A DNA stretch of 52,759 nucleotides from DATILI01 sp035476635 (GCA_035476635.1 DATILI010000109.1:1-52759), one strand, 5' to 3'; shown: positions 24,728-34,543, numbered from the stretch's first letter. The notes: a model not told the origin generated them from the sequence alone. Numbers and translations: made by a program.

Positions 24728-27700
24728 TCAGGCCGCGGTGACTTCGCTGCTGGTGTAGCGCCGTACCAGGCTCAGCAGCTCTTCTTCAGAATAGGGCTTG
24801 CCAAGATAGTGGTCCACGCCCAGCTCGATGGCATGCTCGCGGTGCTTCTCGGCAATGCGCGAGGTGATCATGATGATGGGCAGGTGCTTCATCTGCGCAT
24901 CGCCGCGGATGTTGCGCGCAAGATCGAAGCCGTCCATGCGCGGCATTTCAATGTCAGACAGCACCACCGCCGGCATTTCTTCCTGCAGGCGCTCCAGTGC
25001 CTGCAGGCCGTCGGCTGCCAGCGAAACGCGATAGCCCTCGCGCTGCAGCAAACGCTGCGTGACGCGGCGCACCGTGATGGAATCGTCCACCACCAGGATC
25101 AGCGGAATCTGGTTGGCAACCGGCAGGGCCGGCATGGCAACCGCGCCGCCGGCGCCCGCCGCGCCGGCCTCTGCGGCGCGAACTTCGGTCAGCTGGCGCG
25201 CATGTTCGCCGTACACCGCGGCCAGGGCTACCGGGTTGTAGACCAGGACCACCGCGCCGGACGCCAGTACCGACATGCCGGCCAGGCCCGGCAGGCGCGA
25301 CAACTGCGGCCCCAGGTTTTTCACCACGACTTCCTGATTGCCCAGGACTTCATCGACGTGAACCGCCAGACGCTGTGCGGCACTGCGGAAAAGAATGACC
25401 GGATGTGCCTTGGAAGGCGGCTCGGCACTGCGGCCCGAGACCTGCAGCAGCGCACCCGCCCAGAAGAAGGGAAGCTTCTCGCCGCCGTATTCGTACCAGC
25501 CGTCGCGGTAGGCCTGCTCCAGCTCCGCAATCGGTGTGCGGCGCACCATTTCCACCACGCTGGCTGGTACGCCCACTGCCAGCTCCCCGGCGCGCAGCAT
25601 CACCACCTGCGTCACGGCGGTTGTCAGCGGCAGCACCAGCTTGAAGTTGCTGCCTTGGCCGAAAACGCTGGACGTCTCGATGCGGCCACCCAAGGCGTTG
25701 ACTTCGGAGCGCACCACGTCCATGCCGATGCCACGCCCGGACAGTTCGGTGACGGTGGCTGCCGTGGAGAAGCCGGGCATGAAAATCAGGTCAGCGGCTT
25801 CTGCGTCCGGGATTTGCGCACCGGCCGGCGCAAGCCCCTGGGCGACCGCCTTTTGCCGGATGCGATCCAGGTCCAGGCCCGCGCCGTCGTCGCGGAACTC
25901 GACCGAGACGTCATTGCCTTCATGGTGCAGCCCGATGGTGATCGTGCCGGCTGCGGGCTTGCCCGCCGCCTGGCGCGTCTCGGGATTTTCAATTCCATGT
26001 GCCACGGCGTTGCGCAACAGATGCTCGAAGGCCGGCGTCATGCGGTCCAGCACGCCGCGGTCCATTTCAATCGCGCCGCCGGTGATGTCGAGCTTGACCT
26101 GCTTGCCGGCGTCCTTCGCGGCCTGGCGCACCACCGCATAGAGGCGCTCCGAGATTCCTTCGAACTCCACCATGCGGATGCGTAGCAGATCGCGCTGCAG
26201 CTCGCGTGCCTGGCGCCCCTGCGCCAGCAAGTCATCTTCCGTGCCTTCCACGCTGCGCTGCAGGTTGCGCTGCACGGTGGCCACGTCGTTGACCGATTCG
26301 GCCATCATGCGGGTCAGTTCCTGCACGCGGGTGAAGCGGTCGAATTCCAGCGGATCGAAGCCGGCGGCCGAGTCACGCGTCAGCGCCATGCGCGATTGCA
26401 TCTGCGACTCGGCCTGCAATTCGATGTCACGCAATTGATGGCGCAGGCGGTCCAGGTTGCCGCTGAGCTCGCCCAGCGAGCCGCGCAGCTGGCTCACGTG
26501 CTCTTCCAGGCGCGAGCGCGAGATCATGACCTCGCCGGCCTGGTTGACCAGGCGGTCCAGCAACTGCGAGCGCACGCGCACGGACTGGTTCGAAGTCTGG
26601 CGCAACGGGGCCAGCGCATGCGTCAGCGGCACGCGGATGGGCGCGCGTACGGGCGCTGCCGCGGCATCCGCGGCCGGCGCCTGCCCCTCTACCTGCGCCG
26701 CATCGGATACGGCGGAAACGGCGGCGAGAGCGGACAGGGGCACCACCACGGGGCCTCCGTCCTGCACTTGCGCGCTGACCGATCGCAAGCCATCCAGGTT
26801 GGCTTGCAAGGCATCAAAACGCGTAAGCAACGGCTCGATCAGCGAGGGATGCGGCGCGTGCGTGTCCAGGTGCTCGATCGCCGATTCCATGCGGTGGGCC
26901 TGCTCGCCCAGGCGCATCGCTCCGGCCAGCCGGGCGCTGCCCTTGAGGGTATGCAGGGCGCGCAGCACCTCACCGCGTGCGCCTTCGTTTTCGGGCCGGG
27001 CGTGCCACTGGCGCAGGGCGCCGCCGAGCTGCGGCAGCAGCTCCATCGCCTCTTCCTCGAAGATGGGGAACAGATCGGGATCGATGACATCGACCACATC
27101 GATATCGTCATCCACGCCCGTATCGGCCGGCGTTGCCAGCTCGGTCGGAAGAATGGTGCGCGCGGGCTCGGAAATCGGCCCATGCGGTACCGGCACGGAT
27201 TCGGCTTCAGGGTGCGCCGCGGCAAGTTCTTCGGTTTCGAGTTCTTGAACCTCGATATCCGTGAGTGCCATCGGCTCGCGTTCGTCGCCAGCGTCCTGCG
27301 CGTCCTCGGGAATCAAGGTGTTCGCCTCGGTCTCAAGCACTTCCTTGAGCGCCTGCACGACACCCGGATCCGGCTCCTTCAGGAAGCCAGCGGCAAATTG
27401 GTGCAGCAGGCGCCGCACATCTTCGGCGGCATTGACAAAGGCCTTGGCTTGCTCCGGCGTGCCGTGCGGCTGCAGCTGCACATGCTGCAAAGCGTGTTCG
27501 AGTGTGCGCGCCATGTCCGACAAGGCAGTAAACCCGACCGTCGCCGAGCTGCCGGCCAGCGAATGCGCCAGCGCCACCGTGGAATCGGCCACTGGCTGGT
27601 GCAGCTCCAGCGCCCATTCGGTGGCTTCGGTCAGCAGGCGGCGCGACCATTCGTCCGCCTCGTTGAGGTAGACGTTGTAAAGCGGGATACCGATGCGCAG

Positions 27701-30655
27701 GGTGCCGATGACCTTGACCATGTCGTCGCGCTCGGCGTCTTGCGCATCGACAGACTGGTCTTGTGCCGCGGGCTCAGGCTCGGCCTGTGCCACCGGCTCC
27801 TCGGCCATCGCCGGCTCCGGTGGTTGCGCACTCTCCACGGACGCTGCGATCGCTTGCGCCATGACGGCACCCAGGTCCATCGCGGGCAGCGATTCATCCA
27901 TCAGGACAGGCGTTTCGGCTGGCACTTCGTCGACCGATGCGAGCGGCTCCACCGGCAGGTCCAGATCCCAATCCAGGCTCGCGAATTGATCCGGCGGCAA
28001 AGCCGTTGGTGCAGCCGCTTCTTCCACAGAGGCCTCGCCTGGCTGCGTGGGCTGCGCCGGGCTTGGCTCATCCGGCAAGCCGAAGTCGAAGTCGGTGAGG
28101 TTCAGGTCCTCGGCTGCCTTTTGGGCGGCGGCATCCGGCGAGCGCGAATCCGCGAAAATCTGCGTGGATTCAAAGCCGTGCCGGTCCTCCTCGTCGATTT
28201 CCGGCATGGCCAGCGAGTCCAGCAGCGCAACCGTTGGCGCCTCTGCCTCAACCGGCACCGCAGGCGCTTCGATGATGGTGGTCGCCATCCCCGCGTCGGC
28301 ATCGGCGCCGGGCAAAATCAAATCAACCAGGCGTTGCTCAAGGCGCAGCGCATCAGCCGCGGCGCGAAATGGTGCCGCAGACCAGCCCGTATTGGTGCGG
28401 GCCGCGATATCTTCGACCCAGCGGCCCAGGCCCAGCAAGGCATCGCCCGAGAGCTGGAGCAATGCTGTGCCCACCGGCTTCTGTTCGGCCAGCCAGGCAT
28501 TGAGCAATTGCTCCATGGACCACGCAGCCTCGCCAAAACCGTTCAAGCCGACCATGCGCGAACTGCCCTTCAAGGTATGGAAGGCGCGGCGCAGGGTCGT
28601 TTGCTCGGTCAGGTTCGAAGGCTCGTTGCGCAGGGATTCGATCGAGGCCAAGCCGGTCTGGACCACTTCGCGCGCTTCTTCCAGGAAGATGTCGCGCAGC
28701 TCTTCGTCCTCGATGTCTGCGTCTGCTGCAAGTGCAGGGGCCGGCGTCGGAGCAGGAGCGGGTGCCGGTGCGGCCACGGTTGCGGCCACAGGTTCGGCAA
28801 GCGGCGTCGGCGCAGCTTCCGGCGTGGGCGCCGCCGCTTCGATGGACGGCAGCTGGGCTGCTTCGGCCTTCGGCGCCGCAGCATCCGCCACCGGGGTCTG
28901 GCGGCCCATCAAGACCTTGAGTTCGCCTTGCTCCTCATCGTAGACAAAGAGCTTTTTCGCCAATGCACGCTGGTAGTTCAGCATGTCCACGAGGAAGCCC
29001 AAGGCGCCCAGGCTGTTTCCCAGCTTCTCGAAGATGGCGGTTCGCTGGGAATCGTCGCCGGTTTCCTCCACCAGGAAGCGGTCTACGCTGTCACGCATCC
29101 GCATCATGGCGTGCGAAGCTTGATCCAGACCGAGGACCGACAGCACGCCGCGCATCTGGGACAACTGGCTGGGTACGCCGCTGAGCGGCCCCTTGTCTTG
29201 CGGATCGCGGAAAAACTGGTCGAGCGACTTTTCGACATCGCCCAAGGTGGCGCGCAGTTCCTCGACCACGCTGCCCATGGTCTGGCGGTCGCTGACGCGG
29301 CGGTACAGCTCCTCCATCCAAGATTCCAGCGGCTCGGACTCGCCGCCGCCGCGCACCCGGTCCAGCCGCTCCGCAAGCCGCGTGGCACGCGTGGCCATTT
29401 GCGCGTCGGCTGGATCCAGGTCTTCGTAGGCGGCCTGGAGGTAGAGCACCGCGGTCGCCACTTCCATGGCCAGCGGCGCGGCCGGGGGCTCGCCGGAGCG
29501 CACTGTCGCGTCGACCGCCTGGGTCAGCGCCCGCGCCAGCTCGCCGCTGTCGGGCTGCAGCTTTTGCAGCGAGTCGCACACCAGGTTGAACTGGTCCGCC
29601 GACGCCTTGAGCTTGTGGGTGTCGCCGCCGGCCAGGGCCGACCAGGTCTCGGTTGCCGTGGCAATGCGCTTGCGCGCCTGCACCAGCAAAGCCGGATCGA
29701 AGCGGCCGAAGCGCCGCGCCTCATAGTCGACCGGCTGAAAACGCGTCAGCCCATAGGCCTCGCGCACAGCCGAGAGCGTGGGTGCTTCGCTGGCCTGCGG
29801 GGCCACGGCCTGGGAACAAAAGAAAAGCAGATCCTGCAGCAGGCGTTCGGACGCGGCCTCGTCGCCACGCGCCAGCATCGTGTACTGCAGCAGGATGCGC
29901 GAGGCAACACGCTTGACATACACGTCGGAAGGCAGCAAGCCCAATCCGAGCGCCTGGAAGAACGCGGCACAAACCTTCCAGAACGCGGCGGCTGCCTTGT
30001 CCGTTTGCGCCGCGGCCAGCCCCAGGGCGATCTGGTGGATCTCGCGGGCGGACGCCACGTCCCCGGTTTTGACGACGCGCAGCACCGCCTGGTCAAGACG
30101 CGACCGAACGGCCGGCCCATACGCCAACGGCGCTTCGGCCCCCTGCAACTGCGGGTCGGCAACACGCCGTTCCTGGGGCCACAGATCGGCCGGGTGCACC
30201 TTGTCCGTGCCAACCAGCTCCTGCACATCCTTGTACTGCGGAAACAGCGCCACCGGCGACACGGGCTTGCCGGCGAGCACATTTTCAAGATATTCGATGA
30301 GCGCGAACCCCGCGCGCTCGATCTTGCCCACGGCCTCCTCGTTGCAAAGCTCGGGCCGCAGCGCAAAGTTCTGCGCCGTGGTTTCCATGGCCCGCAGCAG
30401 TCGCGCCGGGTATGCCAATCCGACCATCTCCAGAGCGCCCAGCGCCTGATGCAAGTGCTGGCGCGCAAGGCGCAACTGGCTGACATCCAGCGCCGCACCT
30501 TCGGTGCCGCGCGCGGACTCGGCCTCGCGGATAAAACGACGCAAGGCCTTGACCGCGGTCTCAAGTGACTTGCGCAGTTCATCCAGCACCCAGGCCAACG
30601 GCCCGAGGTCGTTGTCCGCGGTATCCAGGTCTACGGCGCTTTCGGTGGTTTGCAT
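24728..30655 (-). CDS. chpA: ChpA hybrid chemosensory histidine kinase (CheA-like, multiple Hpt domains)
   Basis: A 1975-residue cytoplasmic CheA homologue that controls twitching motility and surface sensing through PilG/PilH. Domain order from M30655: a FimL/ChpA-like N-terminal region; an Hpt at about 640-720 (HTLKGSSR near 693); a divergent Hpt near 1027 (AHSLAGSSA); an Hpt near 1233 (HTLKGSARLAG); long Ala/Pro/Glu linkers between them; a CheA-like dimerisation and ATPase core at about 1350-1650 (LLRNAVAHGIE, FRDDGAGLDLDRIR, GRGIGMDVVRSEV); a CheW-like domain to about 1800; and a C-terminal receiver (ILVVDDSITVRR, VVLSDIEMPRMDGFD). A TTG eight codons upstream is an alternative start; neither has a clear ribosome binding site. 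It lies 43 bases after pilJ. Confidence 0.94.
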   Translation of the reverse strand: MQTTESAVDLDTADNDLGPLAWVLDELRKSLETAVKALRRFIREAESARGTEGAALDVSQLRLARQHLHQALGALEMVGLAYPARLLRAMETTAQNFALRPELCNEEAVGKIERAGFALIEYLENVLAGKPVSPVALFPQYKDVQELVGTDKVHPADLWPQERRVADPQLQGAEAPLAYGPAVRSRLDQAVLRVVKTGDVASAREIHQIALGLAAAQTDKAAAAFWKVCAAFFQALGLGLLPSDVYVKRVASRILLQYTMLARGDEAASERLLQDLLFFCSQAVAPQASEAPTLSAVREAYGLTRFQPVDYEARRFGRFDPALLVQARKRIATATETWSALAGGDTHKLKASADQFNLVCDSLQKLQPDSGELARALTQAVDATVRSGEPPAAPLAMEVATAVLYLQAAYEDLDPADAQMATRATRLAERLDRVRGGGESEPLESWMEELYRRVSDRQTMGSVVEELRATLGDVEKSLDQFFRDPQDKGPLSGVPSQLSQMRGVLSVLGLDQASHAMMRMRDSVDRFLVEETGDDSQRTAIFEKLGNSLGALGFLVDMLNYQRALAKKLFVYDEEQGELKVLMGRQTPVADAAAPKAEAAQLPSIEAAAPTPEAAPTPLAEPVAATVAAPAPAPAPTPAPALAADADIEDEELRDIFLEEAREVVQTGLASIESLRNEPSNLTEQTTLRRAFHTLKGSSRMVGLNGFGEAAWSMEQLLNAWLAEQKPVGTALLQLSGDALLGLGRWVEDIAARTNTGWSAAPFRAAADALRLEQRLVDLILPGADADAGMATTIIEAPAVPVEAEAPTVALLDSLAMPEIDEEDRHGFESTQIFADSRSPDAAAQKAAEDLNLTDFDFGLPDEPSPAQPTQPGEASVEEAAAPTALPPDQFASLDWDLDLPVEPLASVDEVPAETPVLMDESLPAMDLGAVMAQAIAASVESAQPPEPAMAEEPVAQAEPEPAAQDQSVDAQDAERDDMVKVIGTLRIGIPLYNVYLNEADEWSRRLLTEATEWALELHQPVADSTVALAHSLAGSSATVGFTALSDMARTLEHALQHVQLQPHGTPEQAKAFVNAAEDVRRLLHQFAAGFLKEPDPGVVQALKEVLETEANTLIPEDAQDAGDEREPMALTDIEVQELETEELAAAHPEAESVPVPHGPISEPARTILPTELATPADTGVDDDIDVVDVIDPDLFPIFEEEAMELLPQLGGALRQWHARPENEGARGEVLRALHTLKGSARLAGAMRLGEQAHRMESAIEHLDTHAPHPSLIEPLLTRFDALQANLDGLRSVSAQVQDGGPVVVPLSALAAVSAVSDAAQVEGQAPAADAAAAPVRAPIRVPLTHALAPLRQTSNQSVRVRSQLLDRLVNQAGEVMISRSRLEEHVSQLRGSLGELSGNLDRLRHQLRDIELQAESQMQSRMALTRDSAAGFDPLEFDRFTRVQELTRMMAESVNDVATVQRNLQRSVEGTEDDLLAQGRQARELQRDLLRIRMVEFEGISERLYAVVRQAAKDAGKQVKLDITGGAIEMDRGVLDRMTPAFEHLLRNAVAHGIENPETRQAAGKPAAGTITIGLHHEGNDVSVEFRDDGAGLDLDRIRQKAVAQGLAPAGAQIPDAEAADLIFMPGFSTAATVTELSGRGIGMDVVRSEVNALGGRIETSSVFGQGSNFKLVLPLTTAVTQVVMLRAGELAVGVPASVVEMVRRTPIAELEQAYRDGWYEYGGEKLPFFWAGALLQVSGRSAEPPSKAHPVILFRSAAQRLAVHVDEVLGNQEVVVKNLGPQLSRLPGLAGMSVLASGAVVLVYNPVALAAVYGEHARQLTEVRAAEAGAAGAGGAVAMPALPVANQIPLILVVDDSITVRRVTQRLLQREGYRVSLAADGLQALERLQEEMPAVVLSDIEMPRMDGFDLARNIRGDAQMKHLPIIMITSRIAEKHREHAIELGVDHYLGKPYSEEELLSLVRRYTSSEVTAA

Positions 30656-30698
30656 GGAGGAATAATCCCGTGCTGCCAATGGTTACGAGCAGAAGGCT

Positions 30699-32990
30699 TC
30701 AGGCGATCTTGAACCGCGACACCGACTGGCGCAGTTCCTCGGCCATGCGCGACAGTTCGCGCACCTGCTGCGCGGTGGACCGCGTGCCCTCGCCGGTCTG
30801 CTCGGTCACCGCAAAGATGTGCTGGATGTTGCCGGCCACTTCGTTGGCAAGTTCGGCTTCGCGGAACGTGGACTTGGAGATCAACTCGATCAGCTCGGCG
30901 AGCCGGCGCGACACGCGGTCGATTTCGGTGAGTGCGGTACCTGCGCTGTCCGACAGGCGCGCCCCCTCGACCACACCCTGCGTGGAACGTTCCATGGCCG
31001 CCACGGCGTCCTGCGTGTCGGTCTGAATGGTCTTCACCAGCGCGGAGATCTGCCGCGTAGCGTCGGCCGAACGCTCGGCCAGCCGCTGCACTTCCTCGGC
31101 CACCACGGAGAAGCCGCGACCTGCCTCGCCGGCGGATGCGGCCTGGATGGCGGCATTCAGCGCCAGCACGTTGGTCTGCTCGGTAATGTCGGAAATCAGC
31201 TCGGTGATTTCACCAATCTCCTGCGAGGACTCGCCCAGGCGCTTGATGCGCTTGGAGGTTTCCTGGATCTGGTCGCGGATCGAGTTCATGCCCCCGATGG
31301 CGTTTTGCACGGCTTGCAGGCCCGAGTCGGCCGCGTGCAGCGATTGACGGGCCACCGAAGCAGATTCCTGCGCCTGGCTGGACACTTCGTTGATGCGCGA
31401 AGCCATGTCCAGCACGGAACGGCCGGTTTCGCGAATTTCCCGCAGCTGCTCGGTCGAAGCGGCGAGCAGCTCGGTCGAGGTGCTGTCCACCTGCGCTGTG
31501 GTTTGCGCCACGCGCGTCGCGGTGTTCTGCACGTTGCCTACCAGCATGCGCAACTCTTCCACCGTGTAGTTCACCGAGTCGGCGATGGCGCCGGTGATGT
31601 CTTCGGTCACCGTCGCCTCTTGCGTCAAGTCGCCTTCGGCCACGGTCTGCAACTCGTTCATCAAGCGCAGAATAGCCGCCTGGTTGGCGTCGTTGACGCG
31701 CTTGGCCTCGTGCTCCTGGTTCTCGGCCTGCAGCCGCTGCTGCTCGGCAATACCCTGGCGCTTGCGGCTGTCTTCCACCTGCACAAACGCCAGCCCACCC
31801 GCGCACAAAAGCGCAAACGCCGCGGCAAGCGCCAGCGTGACGGCCGGACCGATGCCCAAGCCGGTCTGCGATGAGAGTTTGCCTTGCAGCTCTTCCAGGT
31901 TGCGGCGCAATGGCTCGCTGTCGGCAACGATCGCCGTCTGCGCCTCGCGGGCCGCCACGATGCCCTGCAGGTTGCTCAGGATGGCCCCCGCCTGGCTGCG
32001 CGTCTGCTCGTAGAGCTTGGTCAAGGCCTCCAGGCGCTCACGCGTTTGCGCATCTTTCGAACCGGCAAGACGCAATTCCGGGCTGCCATCGCGCAAGCCC
32101 TGGGCAATTTCCTTGAACGAATTCAAGTCCTTGCCCAACAGGAACACCGCCTCGGGGCTGACGCCCTCCATGGTCTGGAATTCGTTGGCCGATTTGCCGA
32201 TGCGCTGGGTCAGCATCACCAGCTGGCCGGCCGCAGAAATCTCGGGGGCCGACGCGTTCTGCTGCAGCTTGAACGAGGAAATGGTTTCCGCAATTTCCAG
32301 CAGATCGGACGACTGACGGTTGATGGTGCGCAGCGCATTGCTCACCTGCGTCAGGATTTTCTCCTGGCCCATCACGGTCTTGGCATTGCGTTCGGCGCGC
32401 TCCATGAGGGGCGTGATCTTTTCCAGGTCGGGTTCATAGCTGGCGCCCAGGGAGTTCAGGCGCAAGTCGTCGTCCCCGTCCTTGAGCCCACGCACGGTTC
32501 TGGCCAGGACGCCGGCGCTCTGCGCCACGTCGGGAAACGCCTGCGGGCTGCCCACGAGCGCTTGCGAGACCGATTTGGCAAGGCGCTGCGACTGCATCAG
32601 CGACTGGCCGGTGGCGGCCAGCTGCTGGGCCACCTTGTCCGCCTGCCTGAATGCATAAATAGCGACCCCCGCCAATATCACCAGGGCAATCACCAGCAGC
32701 GTGGACAAGAACTTGCGGTGCTGGCCGATGGTCCGCGCGCCCAGGAAGGGCAGCGAGACCGTTTCTTGCGGCCCCAGCGGTTGCACGGGCTCTTCGCGAT
32801 TCTCCGAATAGTTTCCGATCTTGGTCTCACCGGTATGCAGAATCGAGATGGAGGGATCCGCGCCGATGTCGATCGATGCCGTCGATGCCGGCTGCAAGGT
32901 CACATCGGGCATCCCCGTGCTGAGGCCGGCATCCCGCCCGGAAGGCTTCTTCTGGCCAAACAGTTTTCCGATTTGAGCGACAACGGACAT
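30699..32990 (-). CDS. pilJ: Type IV pilus chemoreceptor PilJ (methyl-accepting protein)
   Basis: A 763-residue inner-membrane chemoreceptor. An unusually long cytoplasmic N-terminus of about 90 residues precedes the first helix (STLLVIALVILAGVAIYAF). The periplasmic part contains two related PilJ-type segments (MQSQRLAKSVSQALVG and MLTQRIGKSANEFQTM). The second helix is near residue 380, followed by a HAMP-like region and the signalling tip with VVAEEVQRLAERSADATRQI. It passes signals from the pilus system to ChpA through PilI. The Pseudomonas protein is near 680 residues, so this one is extended at the N-terminus. Confidence 0.95.
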   Translation of the reverse strand: MSVVAQIGKLFGQKKPSGRDAGLSTGMPDVTLQPASTASIDIGADPSISILHTGETKIGNYSENREEPVQPLGPQETVSLPFLGARTIGQHRKFLSTLLVIALVILAGVAIYAFRQADKVAQQLAATGQSLMQSQRLAKSVSQALVGSPQAFPDVAQSAGVLARTVRGLKDGDDDLRLNSLGASYEPDLEKITPLMERAERNAKTVMGQEKILTQVSNALRTINRQSSDLLEIAETISSFKLQQNASAPEISAAGQLVMLTQRIGKSANEFQTMEGVSPEAVFLLGKDLNSFKEIAQGLRDGSPELRLAGSKDAQTRERLEALTKLYEQTRSQAGAILSNLQGIVAAREAQTAIVADSEPLRRNLEELQGKLSSQTGLGIGPAVTLALAAAFALLCAGGLAFVQVEDSRKRQGIAEQQRLQAENQEHEAKRVNDANQAAILRLMNELQTVAEGDLTQEATVTEDITGAIADSVNYTVEELRMLVGNVQNTATRVAQTTAQVDSTSTELLAASTEQLREIRETGRSVLDMASRINEVSSQAQESASVARQSLHAADSGLQAVQNAIGGMNSIRDQIQETSKRIKRLGESSQEIGEITELISDITEQTNVLALNAAIQAASAGEAGRGFSVVAEEVQRLAERSADATRQISALVKTIQTDTQDAVAAMERSTQGVVEGARLSDSAGTALTEIDRVSRRLAELIELISKSTFREAELANEVAGNIQHIFAVTEQTGEGTRSTAQQVRELSRMAEELRQSVSRFKIA

Positions 32991-33010
32991 AGACGACCTC
33001 GGTTATGGAC

Positions 33011-33541
33011 TCAAGCACTGATGCTGAGAAATTCGGAAGATTGCGAGAGCAACTGGAGATTGATTTCCTGCCAGTGCACGCCCTTGGCATCCACATAGAC
33101 ATGGCCGAAATACGCGGGCGAGCCTTCCGGCGCCTCGATCGAGGCGGCAAACGCTTCTACTCCGCGAAGGCCCGACAAGCGCTGAACCAGCAGGGCGCAA
33201 TTCACTTCTAGCGCTGCATTGAGCGCCAGCAGGCTGGCGTCGGACGGTGCGGTGCGCTGCGTTTGCTGCGAAGGCCCTCCGCTGACAAACGCCGCGAGAT
33301 CGATCACGCCAAACAGCCCGCCGCGCAGGTTGGCCACACCGAGGAACCACGGCTGGGTATAAGGCACGGCCTGCACGCTGCCCCAGGGGAAAATCTCCCC
33401 GGACTGGCTCAGCGGAAACAAATAGCGCTTGCCACCCGACTCGACTGCGAGCCACGAAACCGACTGGCCTTCATTTCGGGCGGCCTGCAAGCGGCTCGCC
33501 AGACGACTCTGCAGCTCTCGTAGGGCTTCGCGGTTTGCCAT
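33011..33541 (-). CDS. pilI: CheW-like scaffold protein PilI
   Basis: A 176-residue CheW-domain protein that links PilJ to ChpA. The recognisable core is YLFPLSQSGEIFPW near residue 40, then PWFLGVANLRGGLFGVIDLAAFV near residue 64, the CheW signature region. It lies 16 bases after pilH and 20 before pilJ on the same strand. GAGG precedes the ATG. Confidence 0.92.
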   Translation of the reverse strand: MANREALRELQSRLASRLQAARNEGQSVSWLAVESGGKRYLFPLSQSGEIFPWGSVQAVPYTQPWFLGVANLRGGLFGVIDLAAFVSGGPSQQTQRTAPSDASLLALNAALEVNCALLVQRLSGLRGVEAFAASIEAPEGSPAYFGHVYVDAKGVHWQEINLQLLSQSSEFLSISA

Positions 33542-33557
33542 GGGTGTTGATGAAACC

Positions 33558-33923
33558 TCAGCTCAATGCGTTGATCTTGGCTTTTAATTCCGCGGCGTCC
33601 ACCGGTTTGGTGATGTAGTCGCGCGCGCCCTGACGCATGCCCCAGACGCGATCCGTCTCCTGGTTCTTGCTCGTGCACATGATGATGGGAATATTCGCAT
33701 ACTGCGGATCCCGGCTGATGGCGCGCGTCAACTGAAATCCATTCTGCCCCGGCATGACCACGTCCATCAGGATCAGGTCGGGCTTTTCCTCGGCCAGCCG
33801 ACGAAAGGCTTCTTCGGCGTTCTCGGCGGTCCGGACCTGCATGCCGCTTTTATGCAACAGGTCGGTCAAATACAACAATTCCGTCTTGGAATCATCCACG
33901 ATCAGCACCTTCTGGATGGGCAT
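33558..33923 (-). CDS. pilH: Single-domain response regulator PilH
   Basis: A 121-residue CheY-like receiver. The acidic pocket is VLIVDDSKTE, the phospho-acceptor is in LILMDVVMPGQNGFQ near residue 52, and the conserved lysine is in YITKPVDAAELK. Starting at the ATG at 33923 gives a standard single domain, and that ATG overlaps the pilG stop as TAATG. In Pseudomonas, PilH drains phosphate from the system and favours retraction. Confidence 0.94.
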   Translation of the reverse strand: MPIQKVLIVDDSKTELLYLTDLLHKSGMQVRTAENAEEAFRRLAEEKPDLILMDVVMPGQNGFQLTRAISRDPQYANIPIIMCTSKNQETDRVWGMRQGARDYITKPVDAAELKAKINALS

Positions 33924-34321
33924 TACGTCGCTCCTTGCGTGTCGGCGCCGAACTGCTGAACGGCCTGCAACAGTTGGTCCTTGGTGAAAGGCTTGGTCAA
34001 ATAATCCTGGCAACCCACCATGCGCCCGCGCGCCTTGTCGAACACCCCGTCCTTGGACGAAAGCATCACCACCGGCGTGGCGGCAAAACGGGCGTTGCGC
34101 TTGATGATGGCGCAGGTCTGGTAGCCATCGAGCTTGGGCATCAGGATGTCGCAGAAAATCAACTGCGGCTGATAGTCGTTGACTTTGGCCAGCGCATCGA
34201 AACCGTCGTCGGCCAGCAGGACTTCATGCCCGCCCTGCTTCAGAAAGATTTCGGCGCTGCGCCGGATGGTATTGCTGTCGTCCACTACCAGGACTTTGAA
34301 GCTTCTTCCGGTCGTACTCAC
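33923..34321 (-). CDS. pilG: Single-domain response regulator PilG
   Basis: A 132-residue CheY-like receiver with VLVVDDSNTIRRSAEIFL at the N-terminus, the phosphorylation site in LIFCDILMPKLDGYQ near residue 58 and YLTKPFTKDQLL near residue 112. It starts with GTG at 34321, nine bases after GAGGAG. In Pseudomonas, phosphorylated PilG promotes pilus extension. It overlaps pilH by one base. Confidence 0.94.
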   Translation of the reverse strand: MSTTGRSFKVLVVDDSNTIRRSAEIFLKQGGHEVLLADDGFDALAKVNDYQPQLIFCDILMPKLDGYQTCAIIKRNARFAATPVVMLSSKDGVFDKARGRMVGCQDYLTKPFTKDQLLQAVQQFGADTQGAT

Positions 34322-34369
34322 GTGATGCCGCTCCTCGGTGACGGTGACAACGCTGGCGAGAGCAGCGTT

Positions 34370-34543
34370 CTAAATCTGAACCATCTCGAAATCTTCCTTG
34401 CGGGCACCGCATTCGGGGCAGGTCCAATTCATGGGCACGGCGGCCCAAGCGGTCCCGGGCGCGATGCCGTGGTCAGGCGCACCCGCAGCTTCGTCGTAGA
34501 TCCATCCGCAAATCAAACACATCCAAGTCTTGGTATCGGTCAC
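34370..34543 (-). CDS. Rubredoxin
   Basis: A 57-residue electron-transfer protein, too short for most gene-length cut-offs. The two iron-binding pairs are CLICGWIYDE at residues 9-12 and CPECGARKEDFEMV at residues 42-45, with the usual GIAPGTAW between them. This gives the full rubredoxin C-x2-C...C-x2-C pattern. It starts with GTG at 34543 and ends 48 bases before pilG on the same strand. Co-transcription with the pilus chemosensory genes is therefore likely, a linkage also known from other beta- and gammaproteobacteria. The redox partner is not identifiable here. Confidence 0.93.
   Translation of the reverse strand: MTDTKTWMCLICGWIYDEAAGAPDHGIAPGTAWAAVPMNWTCPECGARKEDFEMVQI

Noticed and set aside
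26396..30568. A 1390-codon open frame antisense to chpA
   Set aside because: It mirrors chpA in the opposite strand, its residues are a Gly/Arg/His-rich composition typical of GC-rich shadow frames, and no family motif is seen; chpA explains the region.
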